Source: Xanthomonas sp. Leaf131 (GTDB lineage: Bacteria > Pseudomonadota > Gammaproteobacteria > Xanthomonadales > Xanthomonadaceae). Taken from it: a stretch of 64,000 nucleotides of DNA. Position numbers and translations under genes: made by a program. Positions 17,623 through 29,170 of the stretch are shown here, piece after piece. The number at the start of each line of letters is the position of its first letter. The stretch's first letter is position 1. Below the pieces are notes generated by a model. It did not search any database. It had not been told where the DNA came from and saw nothing but the letters and a program-made list of their open reading frames with translations. Location: the NCBI RefSeq assembly GCF_001423495.1, contig NZ_LMOG01000022.1, positions 62,001 through 126,000 of the forward strand, given 5' to 3'.

Positions 17623-18429
17623 TCAGCCACAACGCGGCACGCGACCATCCTGTCGCGCCTGCTTGTAGACCGGCTCAAGCTGGTTGACGTCGGCCTGCAG
17701 TTCGCGGATGCGGTTGGCCGGATCGGGATGGGTGGACAGCCACTGCGGCTGGCGGTTGCCACTGGCGGCCATCATGTTCTGCCACAGCGTCACCGCCTGG
17801 GCAGGGTCGAAGCCGGCCTGCGCCATCAGGCGCTGTCCGACCACGTCGGCCTCGCTCTCCTGGGTGCGCGAGCCGGGCAGCAGGAACACCGTCTGCGCGG
17901 TCATGCCGCCGACCTGGTTCACTGCACTGGCCGCGCCATCGCCGTAGGCAGCGCCAGCCAGCGCGCCAATGATGCCCAGGCCGGTCTGCGCGCCGAGCTG
18001 GCGGGTGATGCGCTCTTCATGGTGGCGCGAGATCACATGCCCGATTTCATGTCCGAGCACGGCAGCCAGCTGATCCTGGGACTTGGCGACGGTGAAGATG
18101 CCGGTGTTCACGCCGACCTTGCCGCCGGGCAGGGCGAAGGCGTTGGCTTCGTCATCGACGAACAGCGCGGTTTCCCAACGGGTGTCGCGCCATTGCGGCG
18201 GCAATTGCGCCACCAGCGCATTGACCACGCACTGCACGTAGGCGTTCTGCTTGCCGTCGGTGCTGACCTTTTCCTTGGCCTTGGTCTGCGCAAACGACTC
18301 CGCGCCAAGCTTGTCGAGTTGGTCTTGCGTGACGCCTCCCACCACCTGTCGGCGGCCGGTCGGCGAAGTTGTGGTGGCACATGCCGTCAGCGTAAGGACG
18401 GCAACAACGATCAACAGCCTGGCTTTCAT
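17623..18429 (-). CDS. M48 family metalloprotease lipoprotein
   Basis: A 268-residue putative lipoprotein (lipobox LTAC, Cys17) with a zinc protease motif HEIGH (His127, Glu128, His131) and a downstream ESEAD glutamate ligand. It resembles the LoiP/YggG-like M48 group found in the outer membrane, which degrade misfolded envelope proteins. The HPDPANRIRELQ segment near the C-terminus is a family signature. Confidence 0.9.
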   Translation of the reverse strand: MKARLLIVVAVLTLTACATTTSPTGRRQVVGGVTQDQLDKLGAESFAQTKAKEKVSTDGKQNAYVQCVVNALVAQLPPQWRDTRWETALFVDDEANAFALPGGKVGVNTGIFTVAKSQDQLAAVLGHEIGHVISRHHEERITRQLGAQTGLGIIGALAGAAYGDGAASAVNQVGGMTAQTVFLLPGSRTQESEADVVGQRLMAQAGFDPAQAVTLWQNMMAASGNRQPQWLSTHPDPANRIRELQADVNQLEPVYKQARQDGRVPRCG

Positions 18430-18491
18430 TCAATCCCCCTGGAACCCTGGGGGCATTTTGGCAGGCTCGTCTTAACTTTTCGTCAAACGGG

Positions 18492-19328
18492 TCAGCCGAC
18501 CCCGAAAAAGTACAGCGCGGCCAGGGCCGTGGCGTTGTTGATGCCGTGCGCGGCGATGGGTGCCCACAGGGTGCCGGTGCGCCAATACAGCCACGCAAAT
18601 GCCGCACCCATGCTGCCGTAGATCAGCCACAACTGGGCGATGGCGGCCGGGCCGTTACCGCTGATGCCGGGCACTTCATGCACCAGCGCGAAGATCGCGC
18701 TGCTCAGCGCAACGCCCAGCCACGGGCGACCGGCGGCCAGCAAGCGGCCGAACAGCACCCGCCGGAACAGCAATTCCTCATACGCCGGGGCGATGACCAC
18801 AGCGAACACCACCAGCGCCAGCGGCCATTGTTTGATCGCTTCTTCCATCAGCGGCAGGTTGGTCGGCACCGGTTTGATGCCCAGCGCCGATGCCGCGACG
18901 CTGACCAGATTGCTCAGCACGAACACGGAGACGGCGATCAGGCCGGTCCAGCCCCAGGTCGAGGCACGCCGCACAGCGGCACGTGAGGCAGCCTGTTCGC
19001 CCGGGGTGGCGCGGCGACGCCAGTAGTACAGCAGCACGGCTGGCGTGGCGGTGCTGACCAGCGCGGTGAGCAATTGCGCCAGCGCGCCGGGTTGGCCGAT
19101 CGCGGCCATGATCTGCGCGGAGGAGGGCGTCAGGCCCTGTGCTTTGGCCGCCTGCACATGGCTGAAGCCGCGCACCGCCCCCCACAGCGCAAATCCGGCC
19201 ACGCTGAGCGTCAGCAGCAGGCCGGTGGCGATCAGCACGTCGATCCAGAAGCCGAGCAGTGCGGGAAACAGCGGAGACTTGCCGGCAGTGGAGGCCGGGG
19301 CCGGTGTCGTTGGAAAATCTGCGCTCAT
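18492..19328 (-). CDS. CPBP family intramembrane metalloprotease
   Basis: A 278-residue polytopic membrane protein (about six helices) with the CPBP/Abi motifs: EE at 184-185 followed by R189 (YEELLFRR), His217 (FALVHEV) and His261/Asn264 (AHGINNAT). These proteases, related to Rce1, cleave membrane-embedded substrates; the bacterial substrates are mostly unknown. It stands next to gyrB on the same strand. Confidence 0.88.
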   Translation of the reverse strand: MSADFPTTPAPASTAGKSPLFPALLGFWIDVLIATGLLLTLSVAGFALWGAVRGFSHVQAAKAQGLTPSSAQIMAAIGQPGALAQLLTALVSTATPAVLLYYWRRRATPGEQAASRAAVRRASTWGWTGLIAVSVFVLSNLVSVAASALGIKPVPTNLPLMEEAIKQWPLALVVFAVVIAPAYEELLFRRVLFGRLLAAGRPWLGVALSSAIFALVHEVPGISGNGPAAIAQLWLIYGSMGAAFAWLYWRTGTLWAPIAAHGINNATALAALYFFGVG

Positions 19329-19396
19329 CGTCGTCCTGCAAAAACCGCGCCCGCCCGCGCATCACCGAAGCGATGCGCGGGTGGGCGACGGAAGGC

Positions 19397-21922
<2,526 letters not shown>

Positions 21923-21955
21923 TTATACCAGTCGGCCCGCGTGTGCCGTGGTTGC

Positions 21956-23062
21956 TCACGCTTTGGCGGTGTGAGCGGCAACCTGGCCGTGTTCCACGTG
22001 GAACCGATGTAGTAACTCACCGGCGTCGGCGAGTCCGGGCGGCACCTCGGTAGCGGTGATCAACACCTGTGCAGGTGCGGAGGCAAGCCGCTGCAGGACA
22101 CGCGCCTGATGATGTCGATCCAGCTCAGAACCCAGATCATCCAACGCAATCACCGGCCACTCGCCACGTTCGTGGGCGAAATCCTCCGCCTGAGCCAGCA
22201 GGCAGGCCAGGGCAGTCAGCTTGGCCTGGCCACGCGAAAGCGCATCCTTGCCCGGCAGCGCGTCGAACGCGGGCGTCCAGTCGGCGCGGTGCGGGCCTTG
22301 CGAGGTGTAGCCATTCTGACGGTCGCGTTCCCGCGCCAACAGCAATGCGTCGGCGAGCGACACCTCATGGCGCTTCCACCCCGGCGCGAACGTCAGCGCA
22401 GACAGCCCTAGCGAGGGGGCGATCGCGGTTGCAACAGGAATCAGACGTTCCTGCAGGCGATCCAGGTAGCGAAGGCGCCGCGACGTCAGGGTTTCACCGG
22501 ATTCGGCGAGTTCGTGGTCCCAGGCATCGAGCATGCGCGGTTGTGCGCCTTGCTTGAGCAATGCGTTGCGCTGCTTGAGTGCCCGTGCATAGCGACGCCA
22601 CAGCGCCAGGAAGTCAGGTTCCACGTGGAACAGGCCCCAATCCAGAAAGCGCCGGCGTGGTTCGCCACCGCCGCTGATCAACACATGGCTACCCGGCTCG
22701 AATGTCACCACCGCCAGTGCGGCGCATAAGGATCCCAGCTGCGCCACATCCTCCCCATCCAGGCGGCCGGTCCATTCCTGGCCGCTATGCCGCAACCCGG
22801 CACGCCGCGCGCGTTCGCCCGCTTCGCCGCTGCGCTCGCGCCACTCCACAAACACTTCCAGATCGTCGGCGCCTTGCTGGATCAACCCATCGCGGACCCG
22901 CCCACGGAAACTGCGGCCGTAGGCCATCAGGTGTAGCGCCTCGAGCACGCTGGTCTTGCCGGCGCCGTTATCGCCAGTGAACAGGTTCAAGGAACTGGCG
23001 GGATAGAGCTCGACAGTCTGAAAACGACGAAGTCGATGAATGGACAACCGCACAACGTGCAT
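21956..23062 (-). CDS. recF: DNA replication and repair protein RecF
   Basis: A 368-residue SMC-like ATPase that loads RecA at gaps through RecFOR. The Walker A motif is GDNGAGKTS (residues 30-38), the ABC signature is LSRGQAKL and the Walker B segment is VIALDDLGSELD. A parS site (22618-22631) lies inside the gene, and another at its 3' end (21991-22004). Confidence 0.96.
   Translation of the reverse strand: MHVVRLSIHRLRRFQTVELYPASSLNLFTGDNGAGKTSVLEALHLMAYGRSFRGRVRDGLIQQGADDLEVFVEWRERSGEAGERARRAGLRHSGQEWTGRLDGEDVAQLGSLCAALAVVTFEPGSHVLISGGGEPRRRFLDWGLFHVEPDFLALWRRYARALKQRNALLKQGAQPRMLDAWDHELAESGETLTSRRLRYLDRLQERLIPVATAIAPSLGLSALTFAPGWKRHEVSLADALLLARERDRQNGYTSQGPHRADWTPAFDALPGKDALSRGQAKLTALACLLAQAEDFAHERGEWPVIALDDLGSELDRHHQARVLQRLASAPAQVLITATEVPPGLADAGELLHRFHVEHGQVAAHTAKA
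21990..22005. other. parS centromere-like site 1
   Basis: TGTTCCACGTGGAACC contains the 14-bp palindrome GTTCCACGTGGAAC, matching the ParB-binding parS consensus (pseudomonad form). It overlaps the last codons of recF. Confidence 0.9.
22617..22632. other. parS centromere-like site 2
   Basis: GGTTCCACGTGGAACA inside recF, with the same perfect 14-bp core. Being within a coding region and repeated nearby, it is unlikely to be a chance hit. Confidence 0.9.
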
Positions 23063-23177
23063 CGATCGGTTTGCTCTGGGCTAATCCGGCGTCCCGGTCG
23101 GGGCGGAGGATACGTGATCGATGCCGCTCCTGCGCAAACAGCGGTGAAGACGTGCAATGGACAGCCAGGGGATAAGC

Positions 23178-23186
23178 TGGGGATAA
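23178..23186 (-). other. Relaxed DnaA box
   Basis: TGGGGATAA, the reverse of TTATCCCCA, differs from the consensus TTATCCACA at one base. A weaker AGGGGATAA precedes it at 23167. Confidence 0.45.
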
Positions 23187-23213
23187 GTTCGAGGCCTCGG
23201 CAAGCTCTTTCGC

Positions 23214-23222
23214 TTATCCACA
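23214..23222 (+). other. DnaA box
   Basis: TTATCCACA, a perfect DnaA-binding 9-mer, about 150 bp upstream of the recF start. Confidence 0.7.
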
Positions 23223-23726
23223 GGTTGCAGACCGGCAAACAGGGCTGTAACCACAGGGTTTCGTGGCCTAAAAATCCTTGTTAAACAACGACTTGATATA
23301 CTTTTCGGCGAGATCTGCCCCTACCATCACCACCAAGCTCTTAAGTTATTTCTAGTTTTAAAAGCAAAGCTAGATGTGCATAAGTCCGAAAAGCTGCCTC
23401 GGACGTGTGCAGAACAGAACCGCCAAAAGCGCGGGCACATCTCGGCCGGTGATCTCCCATTTCCATCGTGAACTCGTTCATGCTTTGGATGCTCAGCTGA
23501 CCTCGCTTGCAACGAGATTGAACCAGGATCTTTCTACCTGACGGTAGTCATTGCCGACATCGAAAACGGGTCATTGTTACAAACCATGATTCTGCTGAAA
23601 GCAGCTTTATCGGCATGCAGCAGCGTTGCAACGAGCAAACCCTGCAGTACGCTCAACAAGACTGCCAAGCGATGATGCTTGGCTTGTCTGAAGCATCACC
23701 GGCACTGGACTCAAAGCTCGCTTGCC

Positions 23727-23757
23727 AAAAAAAGAAAGCCCGGCGTTGCCGGGCTTC
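23727..23757 (-). terminator. Rho-independent terminator of dnaN
   Basis: Stem AAGCCCGGC-GTT-GCCGGGCTT; on the minus strand it continues into TCTTTTTTT. It lies 25-55 bp past the dnaN stop, with a parS site between the stop and the hairpin. Confidence 0.9.
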
Positions 23758-23760
23758 TCA

Positions 23761-23776
23761 TGTTCCACGTGGAACG
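23761..23776. other. parS centromere-like site 3
   Basis: TGTTCCACGTGGAACG carries the same palindromic core as the two sites in recF. It sits between the dnaN stop codon and its terminator. Confidence 0.9.
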
Positions 23777-23781
23777 CAACG

Positions 23782-24882
23782 TCAGAGACGGAGCGGCATC
23801 ACCACATGACGCGACTTCTCGCTACTGGCTTCACGCACCAACGCGGACGAATTCGCATCCCGCAGCTGGATTACCACATGCTCGTCGCGCAACGCAGACA
23901 GCGCATCCAGCAGGTAATTGACGTTGAAACCAATCGCCAGATCATCGACTTTGGTGTCGGCCTCGATCTCTTCCTGCGCTTCTTCCTGCTCGGGATTGTG
24001 CGCGCTGATCTTCAGCTGACCGGGAGAAACCTCCACACGCACACCGCGGTACTTCTCGTTCGACAAAATCGCCGCACGCTGCAACGAAGCACGCAGTGCT
24101 TCACGGTCGACCTTGACCTCGCGATCGGCGCCGATCGGAATCACTGCCTCGTAATCGGGAAAGCGGCCATCGATCAGCTTGGAGGTGAAGGTCACATCGC
24201 CACGCTTGACGCGGATATGGCTACGGCCCACTTCCAGCTCGACTTCGCGATCCGCCGCTTCCAGCAGACGCAGCAACTCGGTGACGCCCTTGCGCGGAAC
24301 GATGATCTGGCGCTTGGCGCCGCCGGCCTTCTCCAGCTCCATCTCGCACAGCGCCAGACGGTGGCCGTCGGTGGCAACGCAACGCAGCAGACCGTCGCGC
24401 AGATCGAACAACAGACCGTTGAGGTAATAACGCACGTCCTGCTGGGCCATCGCGAACGCGGTGCGCTCGATCAGCTCCTTCAACCCAGCTTCCGGCACCA
24501 CCACACGTTCGGTGGCCTCGACTTCGTCCACAGACGGGAAGTCGTTGGCCGGCAGCGTGGCCAGCGTGAAACGACTACGCCCGGCCTGCACGGTGACCTT
24601 GTCGCCGGTCTGCGAGATGGTGACGCGGCTGCCGTCGGGCAGGGCGCGCAGGATGTCGAACAACTTGCGGGCCGGAATCGTGGTTTCGCCGTCCTGCGCG
24701 TCTTCCACCATCGTGCGCGAGATCATTTCCACTTCCAGGTCCGTGCCGGTCAACGAGACCTGTCCGTCCTTCACCTGCACCAGCAGGTTGGCCAGAACAG
24801 GCAGGGTTTGACGGCGTTCGACCACGTTGACCACCTGGGCCAACGGTTTGAGGAAGGCTTCGCGCTGCAGTGTAAAACGCAT
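23782..24882 (-). CDS. dnaN: DNA polymerase III beta subunit (sliding clamp)
   Basis: A 366-residue clamp that tethers the replicative polymerase to DNA. Recognisable segments are MRFTLQREAFLKPLAQVVNV, RQTLPVLANLLV, DLEVEM, FTLATLPANDFPSV and the C-terminal HVVMPLRL. The length equals that of the E. coli protein. Confidence 0.97.
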   Translation of the reverse strand: MRFTLQREAFLKPLAQVVNVVERRQTLPVLANLLVQVKDGQVSLTGTDLEVEMISRTMVEDAQDGETTIPARKLFDILRALPDGSRVTISQTGDKVTVQAGRSRFTLATLPANDFPSVDEVEATERVVVPEAGLKELIERTAFAMAQQDVRYYLNGLLFDLRDGLLRCVATDGHRLALCEMELEKAGGAKRQIIVPRKGVTELLRLLEAADREVELEVGRSHIRVKRGDVTFTSKLIDGRFPDYEAVIPIGADREVKVDREALRASLQRAAILSNEKYRGVRVEVSPGQLKISAHNPEQEEAQEEIEADTKVDDLAIGFNVNYLLDALSALRDEHVVIQLRDANSSALVREASSEKSRHVVMPLRL

Positions 24883-25159
24883 GTGGTTCCGTGCCCCTAT
24901 GCTTTAAAAGATAATGGAATAAATCAAAAGCTTGGTGGTGATGGTAGGGCCGTTTTCAGCGGATAACCACCATAACTATTTGTTTCCAAAGACAATTTAA
25001 CGCCTGAAAGTCGTTGGACTAGCGTCCCTGGTCTAGCGGTAAAACCTGTGGATAGTTTTCCGTCCGACCAGCGATGCAACGTTATCCACAGATTCTCCCG
25101 CATTTGACCCCAACGTTTCCACGCTTTTCTCCAAGCGGGCCGTCAAAGCCATCGCCGGC
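24883..25159. other. dnaA-dnaN intergenic region with DnaA boxes
   Basis: About 277 bp, AT-rich near dnaN, with two DnaA boxes in opposite orientation at 25047-25055 (TGTGGATAG, one mismatch) and 25082-25090 (TTATCCACA, perfect). It is expected to contain the dnaN promoter and possibly part of oriC or a DnaA autoregulatory site. Confidence 0.6.
25082..25090 (+). other. DnaA box
   Basis: TTATCCACA, perfect match, about 70 bp downstream of the dnaA stop; an inverted one-mismatch copy lies 27 bp to its left. Confidence 0.7.
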
Positions 25160-26488
25160 TCACTCGCTGAGCTTGCGAATCAGCTTTTCCCAGTCCTCGC
25201 GCAGCTTGCCGTCGGCCTCCATCAGCGTGCGGATCTGCCGGCAGGCATGCAGCACGGTGGTGTGGTCGCGGCCGGCAAAGGCGTCGCCGATCTCCGGCAG
25301 GCTGTGCTCGGTGAGCTCCTTGGCCAGCGCCATCGCCACCTGACGTGGGCGTGCCAGCGAGCGCGTACGGCGCTTGGAGAGCAGATCCTTCATCTGCAGG
25401 CCGTAATAGTCCGCCACGGTCTTCTGGATGTTGGGGATGCCGATCGCCTGCTGCTGGGCACGTAGCAGGTCGCGCAGCGTCTCCTGGGCGAATTCCACGG
25501 TGATCGCGCGGCCGGTGAAGTTGGCGCGGGCCACCAGCGTGTTGAGCGCCCCTTCCAGGTCGCGCACGTTGGAGCGCATCTTCTTGGCGATCAAAAACGC
25601 CACGTCGTCCGGAATGTCGGCGCCGCGCTCGCGCGCCTTGGCCAGCACGATGGCCGCGCGGGTTTCGAAATCCGGCGGGTCGATCGCCACCGACAGGCCC
25701 CAGGCCAGGCGCGACTTCAGGCGCGGCTCCAGGCCCTCGACTTCGCGTGGATAGCGATCGCAGGTCAGGATGATCTGCTGGCGGCCGTCGAACAGCGCGT
25801 TGAAGGTATGGAAGAACTCCTCCTGCGTGCGGTCCTTGCCGGCGAAGAACTGGATGTCGTCGATCAGCAGCGCATCGATCTGCTGGAACTGGCGCTTGAA
25901 CTGGTCCATCGCCTTGTCCTGCAGCGCCCGGATCATCGCGCTGAAGAACTGCTCCGAGCGCAGATACATCACCTTGGCGGCCGGATTGGCCTGGCGCAGC
26001 GCATTGCCGGCGGCGAACATCAGGTGGGTCTTGCCCAGGCCGGTGCTGCCGTACAGCAGCAACGGGTTGTGCGCACGGTCGCCGGGCTTCTGCGCGGCCT
26101 GGATGGCCGCGGCAAGGCCGAGCTGATTGCTGCGGCCTTCGACGAAATTGGCGAAGGTGTAGTGCGAATCCAGATTGCCGGCGAACGGCACGATCGGCGC
26201 GGCGGCTGGCGCACTGGGCGCGGCCATCGGCGCCGGCAACGGGTCTGGCGCACGTGGACGCGAGCCGACCGCCAGTGCCACTTCGCCATTGCCGACGAAG
26301 TACGCCACCAGTTCACGGATGCGCGGCAGATAGCGCTCACGGACCTGGTCCACGATGAAGGCGTTCGGCGCATACAGCACGATGCTGTCGCCGCGATCTT
26401 CGGCCTGCAGGGGTTTCAACCAGGTGTGGACATCTTCGGGCGGAAATTCAGCTTCGAGACGTTCCAGACAGCGGGGCCAAGCATCCAT
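25160..26488 (-). CDS. dnaA: Chromosomal replication initiator DnaA
   Basis: A 442-residue AAA+ initiator that binds DnaA boxes and opens oriC. Domain I is at 1-75, a variable Pro/Ala linker at 76-105, and the ATPase domain carries Walker [10 protein letters not shown] (147-155) and Walker [10 protein letters not shown] (207-215). The domain IV DNA-binding signature [14 protein letters not shown] is near the C-terminus. The ATG at 26488 is used; a TTG just before it would add one residue only. It is divergent from rpmH. Confidence 0.97.
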   Translation of the reverse strand: MDAWPRCLERLEAEFPPEDVHTWLKPLQAEDRGDSIVLYAPNAFIVDQVRERYLPRIRELVAYFVGNGEVALAVGSRPRAPDPLPAPMAAPSAPAAAPIVPFAGNLDSHYTFANFVEGRSNQLGLAAAIQAAQKPGDRAHNPLLLYGSTGLGKTHLMFAAGNALRQANPAAKVMYLRSEQFFSAMIRALQDKAMDQFKRQFQQIDALLIDDIQFFAGKDRTQEEFFHTFNALFDGRQQIILTCDRYPREVEGLEPRLKSRLAWGLSVAIDPPDFETRAAIVLAKARERGADIPDDVAFLIAKKMRSNVRDLEGALNTLVARANFTGRAITVEFAQETLRDLLRAQQQAIGIPNIQKTVADYYGLQMKDLLSKRRTRSLARPRQVAMALAKELTEHSLPEIGDAFAGRDHTTVLHACRQIRTLMEADGKLREDWEKLIRKLSE

Positions 26489-26601
26489 CAAAGTATGATC
26501 ATCTGTTGCTGGCTGCGGCGCGCAGAAAAGCGCCGTGCTCGCAGCCCGGTAGTGAAAAGAGGATGCGCCAGACTAGCACCGAGGGCAGGGTTTTCCCAGA
26601 C

Positions 26602-26622
26602 TTATTCACAGGTCCATCCACA
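26602..26622 (+). other. Weak DnaA boxes upstream of dnaA
   Basis: TTATTCACA (26602-26610, one mismatch) and CCATCCACA (26614-26622, two mismatches) lie in the dnaA-rpmH intergenic region. Confidence 0.4.
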
Positions 26623-26662
26623 GGCTGGCGGCATCCTTACCTGCGGTAAAGCGTTTGGGGAG

Positions 26663-26692
26663 TTGACCGGCCCTGTAGAGGTCCTATAGAAT
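26663..26692 (+). promoter_or_regulatory. Candidate sigma-70 promoter of rpmH-rnpA
   Basis: TTGACC at 26663-26668 with TATAGA at 26685-26690 (16-bp spacer) or overlapping TAGAAT at 26687-26692 (18-bp spacer), about 40 bp before the rpmH start. The strength suits a ribosomal protein gene. Confidence 0.65.
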
Positions 26693-26730
26693 TTCCGGTT
26701 CTATTCGTCTCCATTCATGCAGAGGGCCCC

Positions 26731-26871
26731 ATGGCCACCAAGCGTACTTTCCAACCCAGCAACCTCAAGCGAGCACGCGACCATGGCTTCCGCGCACGTA
26801 TGGCAACTGCCGACGGCCGCAAGATCCTGGCTCGCCGCCGCGCCAAGGGCCGCAAGCGCCTGAGCGCTTGA
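26731..26871 (+). CDS. rpmH: 50S ribosomal protein L34
   Basis: A 46-residue basic protein, [20 protein letters not shown] and onward, ending AKGRKRLSA; the sequence is unmistakable for L34 of the large subunit. It starts 43 bp after the promoter's -10 and is the first gene of the rpmH-rnpA-yidC unit. Confidence 0.98.
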
Positions 26872-26909
26872 TTGCCGCGCCGCTCCCCGCGGCCGAGGCA
26901 GTCCCTACC

Positions 26910-27356
26910 GTGAACGCATCGAACCCGTGCAGGCGATTTCCTCGCTCTGCGCGGGTTCGTACGCGTGCGCAATATACGGTCGTCTTCGATACCGCACGTC
27001 GTACCTCGGATCCGTTGCTCAGCCTGCACTGGCGTACCGGCGATACACCGCCGCGCCTGGGCATGGCGGTGTCGCGCAAGGTCGATACGCGTGCGGTCGG
27101 ACGCAACCGCATCAAGCGCGTATTGCGCGATGCCATGCGGCACTTGTTGCCGGAGCTGGCGGGTGGCGATTACGTCATCGTGGCGCGCTCGGCTGCCGCA
27201 AAAGCGACCAATCCACAGATTCGCGACGCCTTCTTGCGTCTGCTGCGCCGTGCCGGCGCATTGCCCCTGCCTGCTGCGCCCGGCACAATGCCGCCCGCCA
27301 GGACGATGCACCCATCCTCCCTTTCCCCGACAGAGCCGGAACCCAGTTCCGACTGA
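26910..27356 (+). CDS. rnpA: Ribonuclease P protein component
   Basis: A 148-residue basic protein, the cofactor of RNase P RNA in tRNA 5' maturation. The RNR signature ([14 protein letters not shown]) and the [19 protein letters not shown] segment are diagnostic. GTG at 26910 is the probable start ([22 protein letters not shown]); an alternative TTG at 26868 overlaps the rpmH stop. The C-terminal 35 residues are a Pro/Ser/Ala-rich extension beyond the usual fold. Confidence 0.93.
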   Translation: MNASNPCRRFPRSARVRTRAQYTVVFDTARRTSDPLLSLHWRTGDTPPRLGMAVSRKVDTRAVGRNRIKRVLRDAMRHLLPELAGGDYVIVARSAAAKATNPQIRDAFLRLLRRAGALPLPAAPGTMPPARTMHPSSLSPTEPEPSSD

Positions 27357-27371
27357 GCGAGTTGCTGCCCG

Positions 27372-29093
27372 ATGAACCAGACCCGTGTTTTCCTGATTTT
27401 TGCCTGGCTGATGGTCGCGGCGTTGCTGTGGATGGAGTGGGGCAAGGACAAGGCAGCTGCCAATGCGCCGGCCGTGGCGACGACCCAGTCGGTGCCGGCG
27501 GCGCGTGACCTGGATGCGGCCGCGACCGCAGCCAACGTGCCGGCGGCGCAGGCCATTCCGCAAGCGGGCGTGCCAGGCGCCGTGCCGGCGACCAGCAGCA
27601 CTGCCGCCACGCCGGTCGCTGCCGGTGCTGCACCGGTGGTCACCCTGACGTCGGACGTGCTGCGCCTGAAGCTGGATGGCCGCAGCGTGCTGGATGCCGA
27701 GCTGCTGCAGTTTCCGCAGACCAAGGATGGCACCGCGCCGGTCAGCCTGCTGACCGAAGACGCCGCACACCCGTATAACGCCACCAGTGGCTGGGCCAGC
27801 GAGCATTCGCCGGTGCCGGGCGTGGGCGGCTTCCGCGCCGAACAGCCGGGCACCGCGTTCGAACTGGCCAAGGGCCAGAACACCTTGGTGGTGCCGTTCG
27901 TGTGGACGGGCCCCAACGGCGTGTCGATCCGCCGCACCTTCACCTTGGAGCGTGGTCGCTACGCGATCTCGATCAAGGACGAAGTGATCAACAAGAGCGG
28001 CGCACCCTGGAACGGTTATGTGTTCCGCAAGCTGAGCCGGGTGCCGACCATCCTCAGCCGCGGCATGACCAACCCGGATTCCTTCAGCTTCAACGGGGCG
28101 ACCTGGTACAGCCCGCAGGAAGGCTACGAGCGTCGCGCGTTCAAGGACTACATGGACGATGGCGGTCTGAATCGCCAGATCACCGGTGGCTGGGTGGCGC
28201 TGCTGCAGCACCACTTCTTCACCGCGTGGATTCCGCAGAAGGATCAGGCCTCGCTGTATGTGTTGAACCAGGACGGTCCACGCGATGTGGCCGAGCTGCG
28301 TGGCCCGGCCTTCACCGTGGCACCGGGCCAGACCGCCAGCACCGAGGCACGCCTGTGGGTGGGCCCGAAGCTGGTCAGCCTGATCGCCAAGGAAGACGTG
28401 AAGGGTCTGGACCGTGTGGTCGATTACAGCCGCTTCTCGATCATGGCCATCATCGGCCAGGGCCTGTTCTGGGTGCTGAGCCATCTGCACAGCTTCCTGC
28501 ATAACTGGGGCTGGGCCATCATCGGCCTGGTAGTGCTGCTACGCCTGGCGCTGTATCCGCTGTCGGCGGCGCAGTACAAGTCCGGTGCCAAGATGCGCCG
28601 CTTCCAGCCGCGTCTGGCGCAGCTGAAGGAGCGCTACGGCGACGATCGCGTCAAGTATCAGCAGGCGACGATGGAGCTGTTCAAGAAGGAAAAGATCAAC
28701 CCGATGGGCGGCTGCCTGCCGCTGCTGATCCAGATGCCGATCTTCTTCGCGCTGTACTGGGTGCTGGTGGAATCGGTGGAACTGCGTCAGGCGCCGTGGC
28801 TGGGCTGGATCCAGGATCTGACCGCGCGCGATCCGTACTTCATCCTGCCGGTGCTCAACATCGCGATCATGTGGGCCACGCAGAAGCTGACCCCGACCCC
28901 GGGCATGGACCCGATGCAGGCCAAGATGATGCAGTTCATGCCGCTGGTGTTCGGCGTCATGATGGCCTTCATGCCGGCCGGCCTGGTGCTGTACTGGGTG
29001 GTCAACGGTGGACTGGGCCTGCTGATCCAGTGGTGGATGATCCGCCAGCACGGCGAGAAGCCGAGCAAGATCATCCAGGCCAACGCCAAGTGA
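27372..29093 (+). CDS. yidC: Membrane protein insertase YidC
   Basis: A 573-residue inner-membrane insertase. An N-terminal transmembrane segment (residues 5-22) is followed by an Ala/Pro-rich linker, the large periplasmic P1 beta-sandwich (about 90-345) and five C-terminal helices (from about 360) including [20 protein letters not shown] and [21 protein letters not shown]. It starts 15 bp after rnpA; the small yidD gene that often lies between them is not present here. Confidence 0.97.
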   Translation: MNQTRVFLIFAWLMVAALLWMEWGKDKAAANAPAVATTQSVPAARDLDAAATAANVPAAQAIPQAGVPGAVPATSSTAATPVAAGAAPVVTLTSDVLRLKLDGRSVLDAELLQFPQTKDGTAPVSLLTEDAAHPYNATSGWASEHSPVPGVGGFRAEQPGTAFELAKGQNTLVVPFVWTGPNGVSIRRTFTLERGRYAISIKDEVINKSGAPWNGYVFRKLSRVPTILSRGMTNPDSFSFNGATWYSPQEGYERRAFKDYMDDGGLNRQITGGWVALLQHHFFTAWIPQKDQASLYVLNQDGPRDVAELRGPAFTVAPGQTASTEARLWVGPKLVSLIAKEDVKGLDRVVDYSRFSIMAIIGQGLFWVLSHLHSFLHNWGWAIIGLVVLLRLALYPLSAAQYKSGAKMRRFQPRLAQLKERYGDDRVKYQQATMELFKKEKINPMGGCLPLLIQMPIFFALYWVLVESVELRQAPWLGWIQDLTARDPYFILPVLNIAIMWATQKLTPTPGMDPMQAKMMQFMPLVFGVMMAFMPAGLVLYWVVNGGLGLLIQWWMIRQHGEKPSKIIQANAK

Positions 29094-29100
29094 TATGAAG

Positions 29101-29126
29101 AAGGCCCGCCGCAAGGCGGGCTTTCT
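29101..29126 (+). terminator. Rho-independent terminator of yidC
   Basis: Stem GCCCGCC-GCAA-GGCGGGC followed by TTTCT, directly after the yidC stop. Confidence 0.85.
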
Positions 29127-29170
29127 GCATGCAGGTCTGCACTTTTAGCTATGCCAAGGACGCCGTCGTG

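Larger units (their letters stand above)
23063..23781. other. recF-dnaN intergenic region with origin-like features
   Basis: About 720 bp without a convincing gene. It contains a perfect DnaA box (23214-23222), relaxed boxes on the opposite strand, an AT-rich stretch at about 23270-23390, the dnaN terminator and a parS site. The short open frames here lack initiation signals and conserved features. The size and composition make it a candidate part of the replication origin region. Confidence 0.5.

Noticed and set aside
23327..23809. Short frames of 61 and 64 residues in the recF-dnaN gap
   Set aside because: They lack initiation signals and cross the terminator and parS site; the region fits an origin or regulatory segment better.
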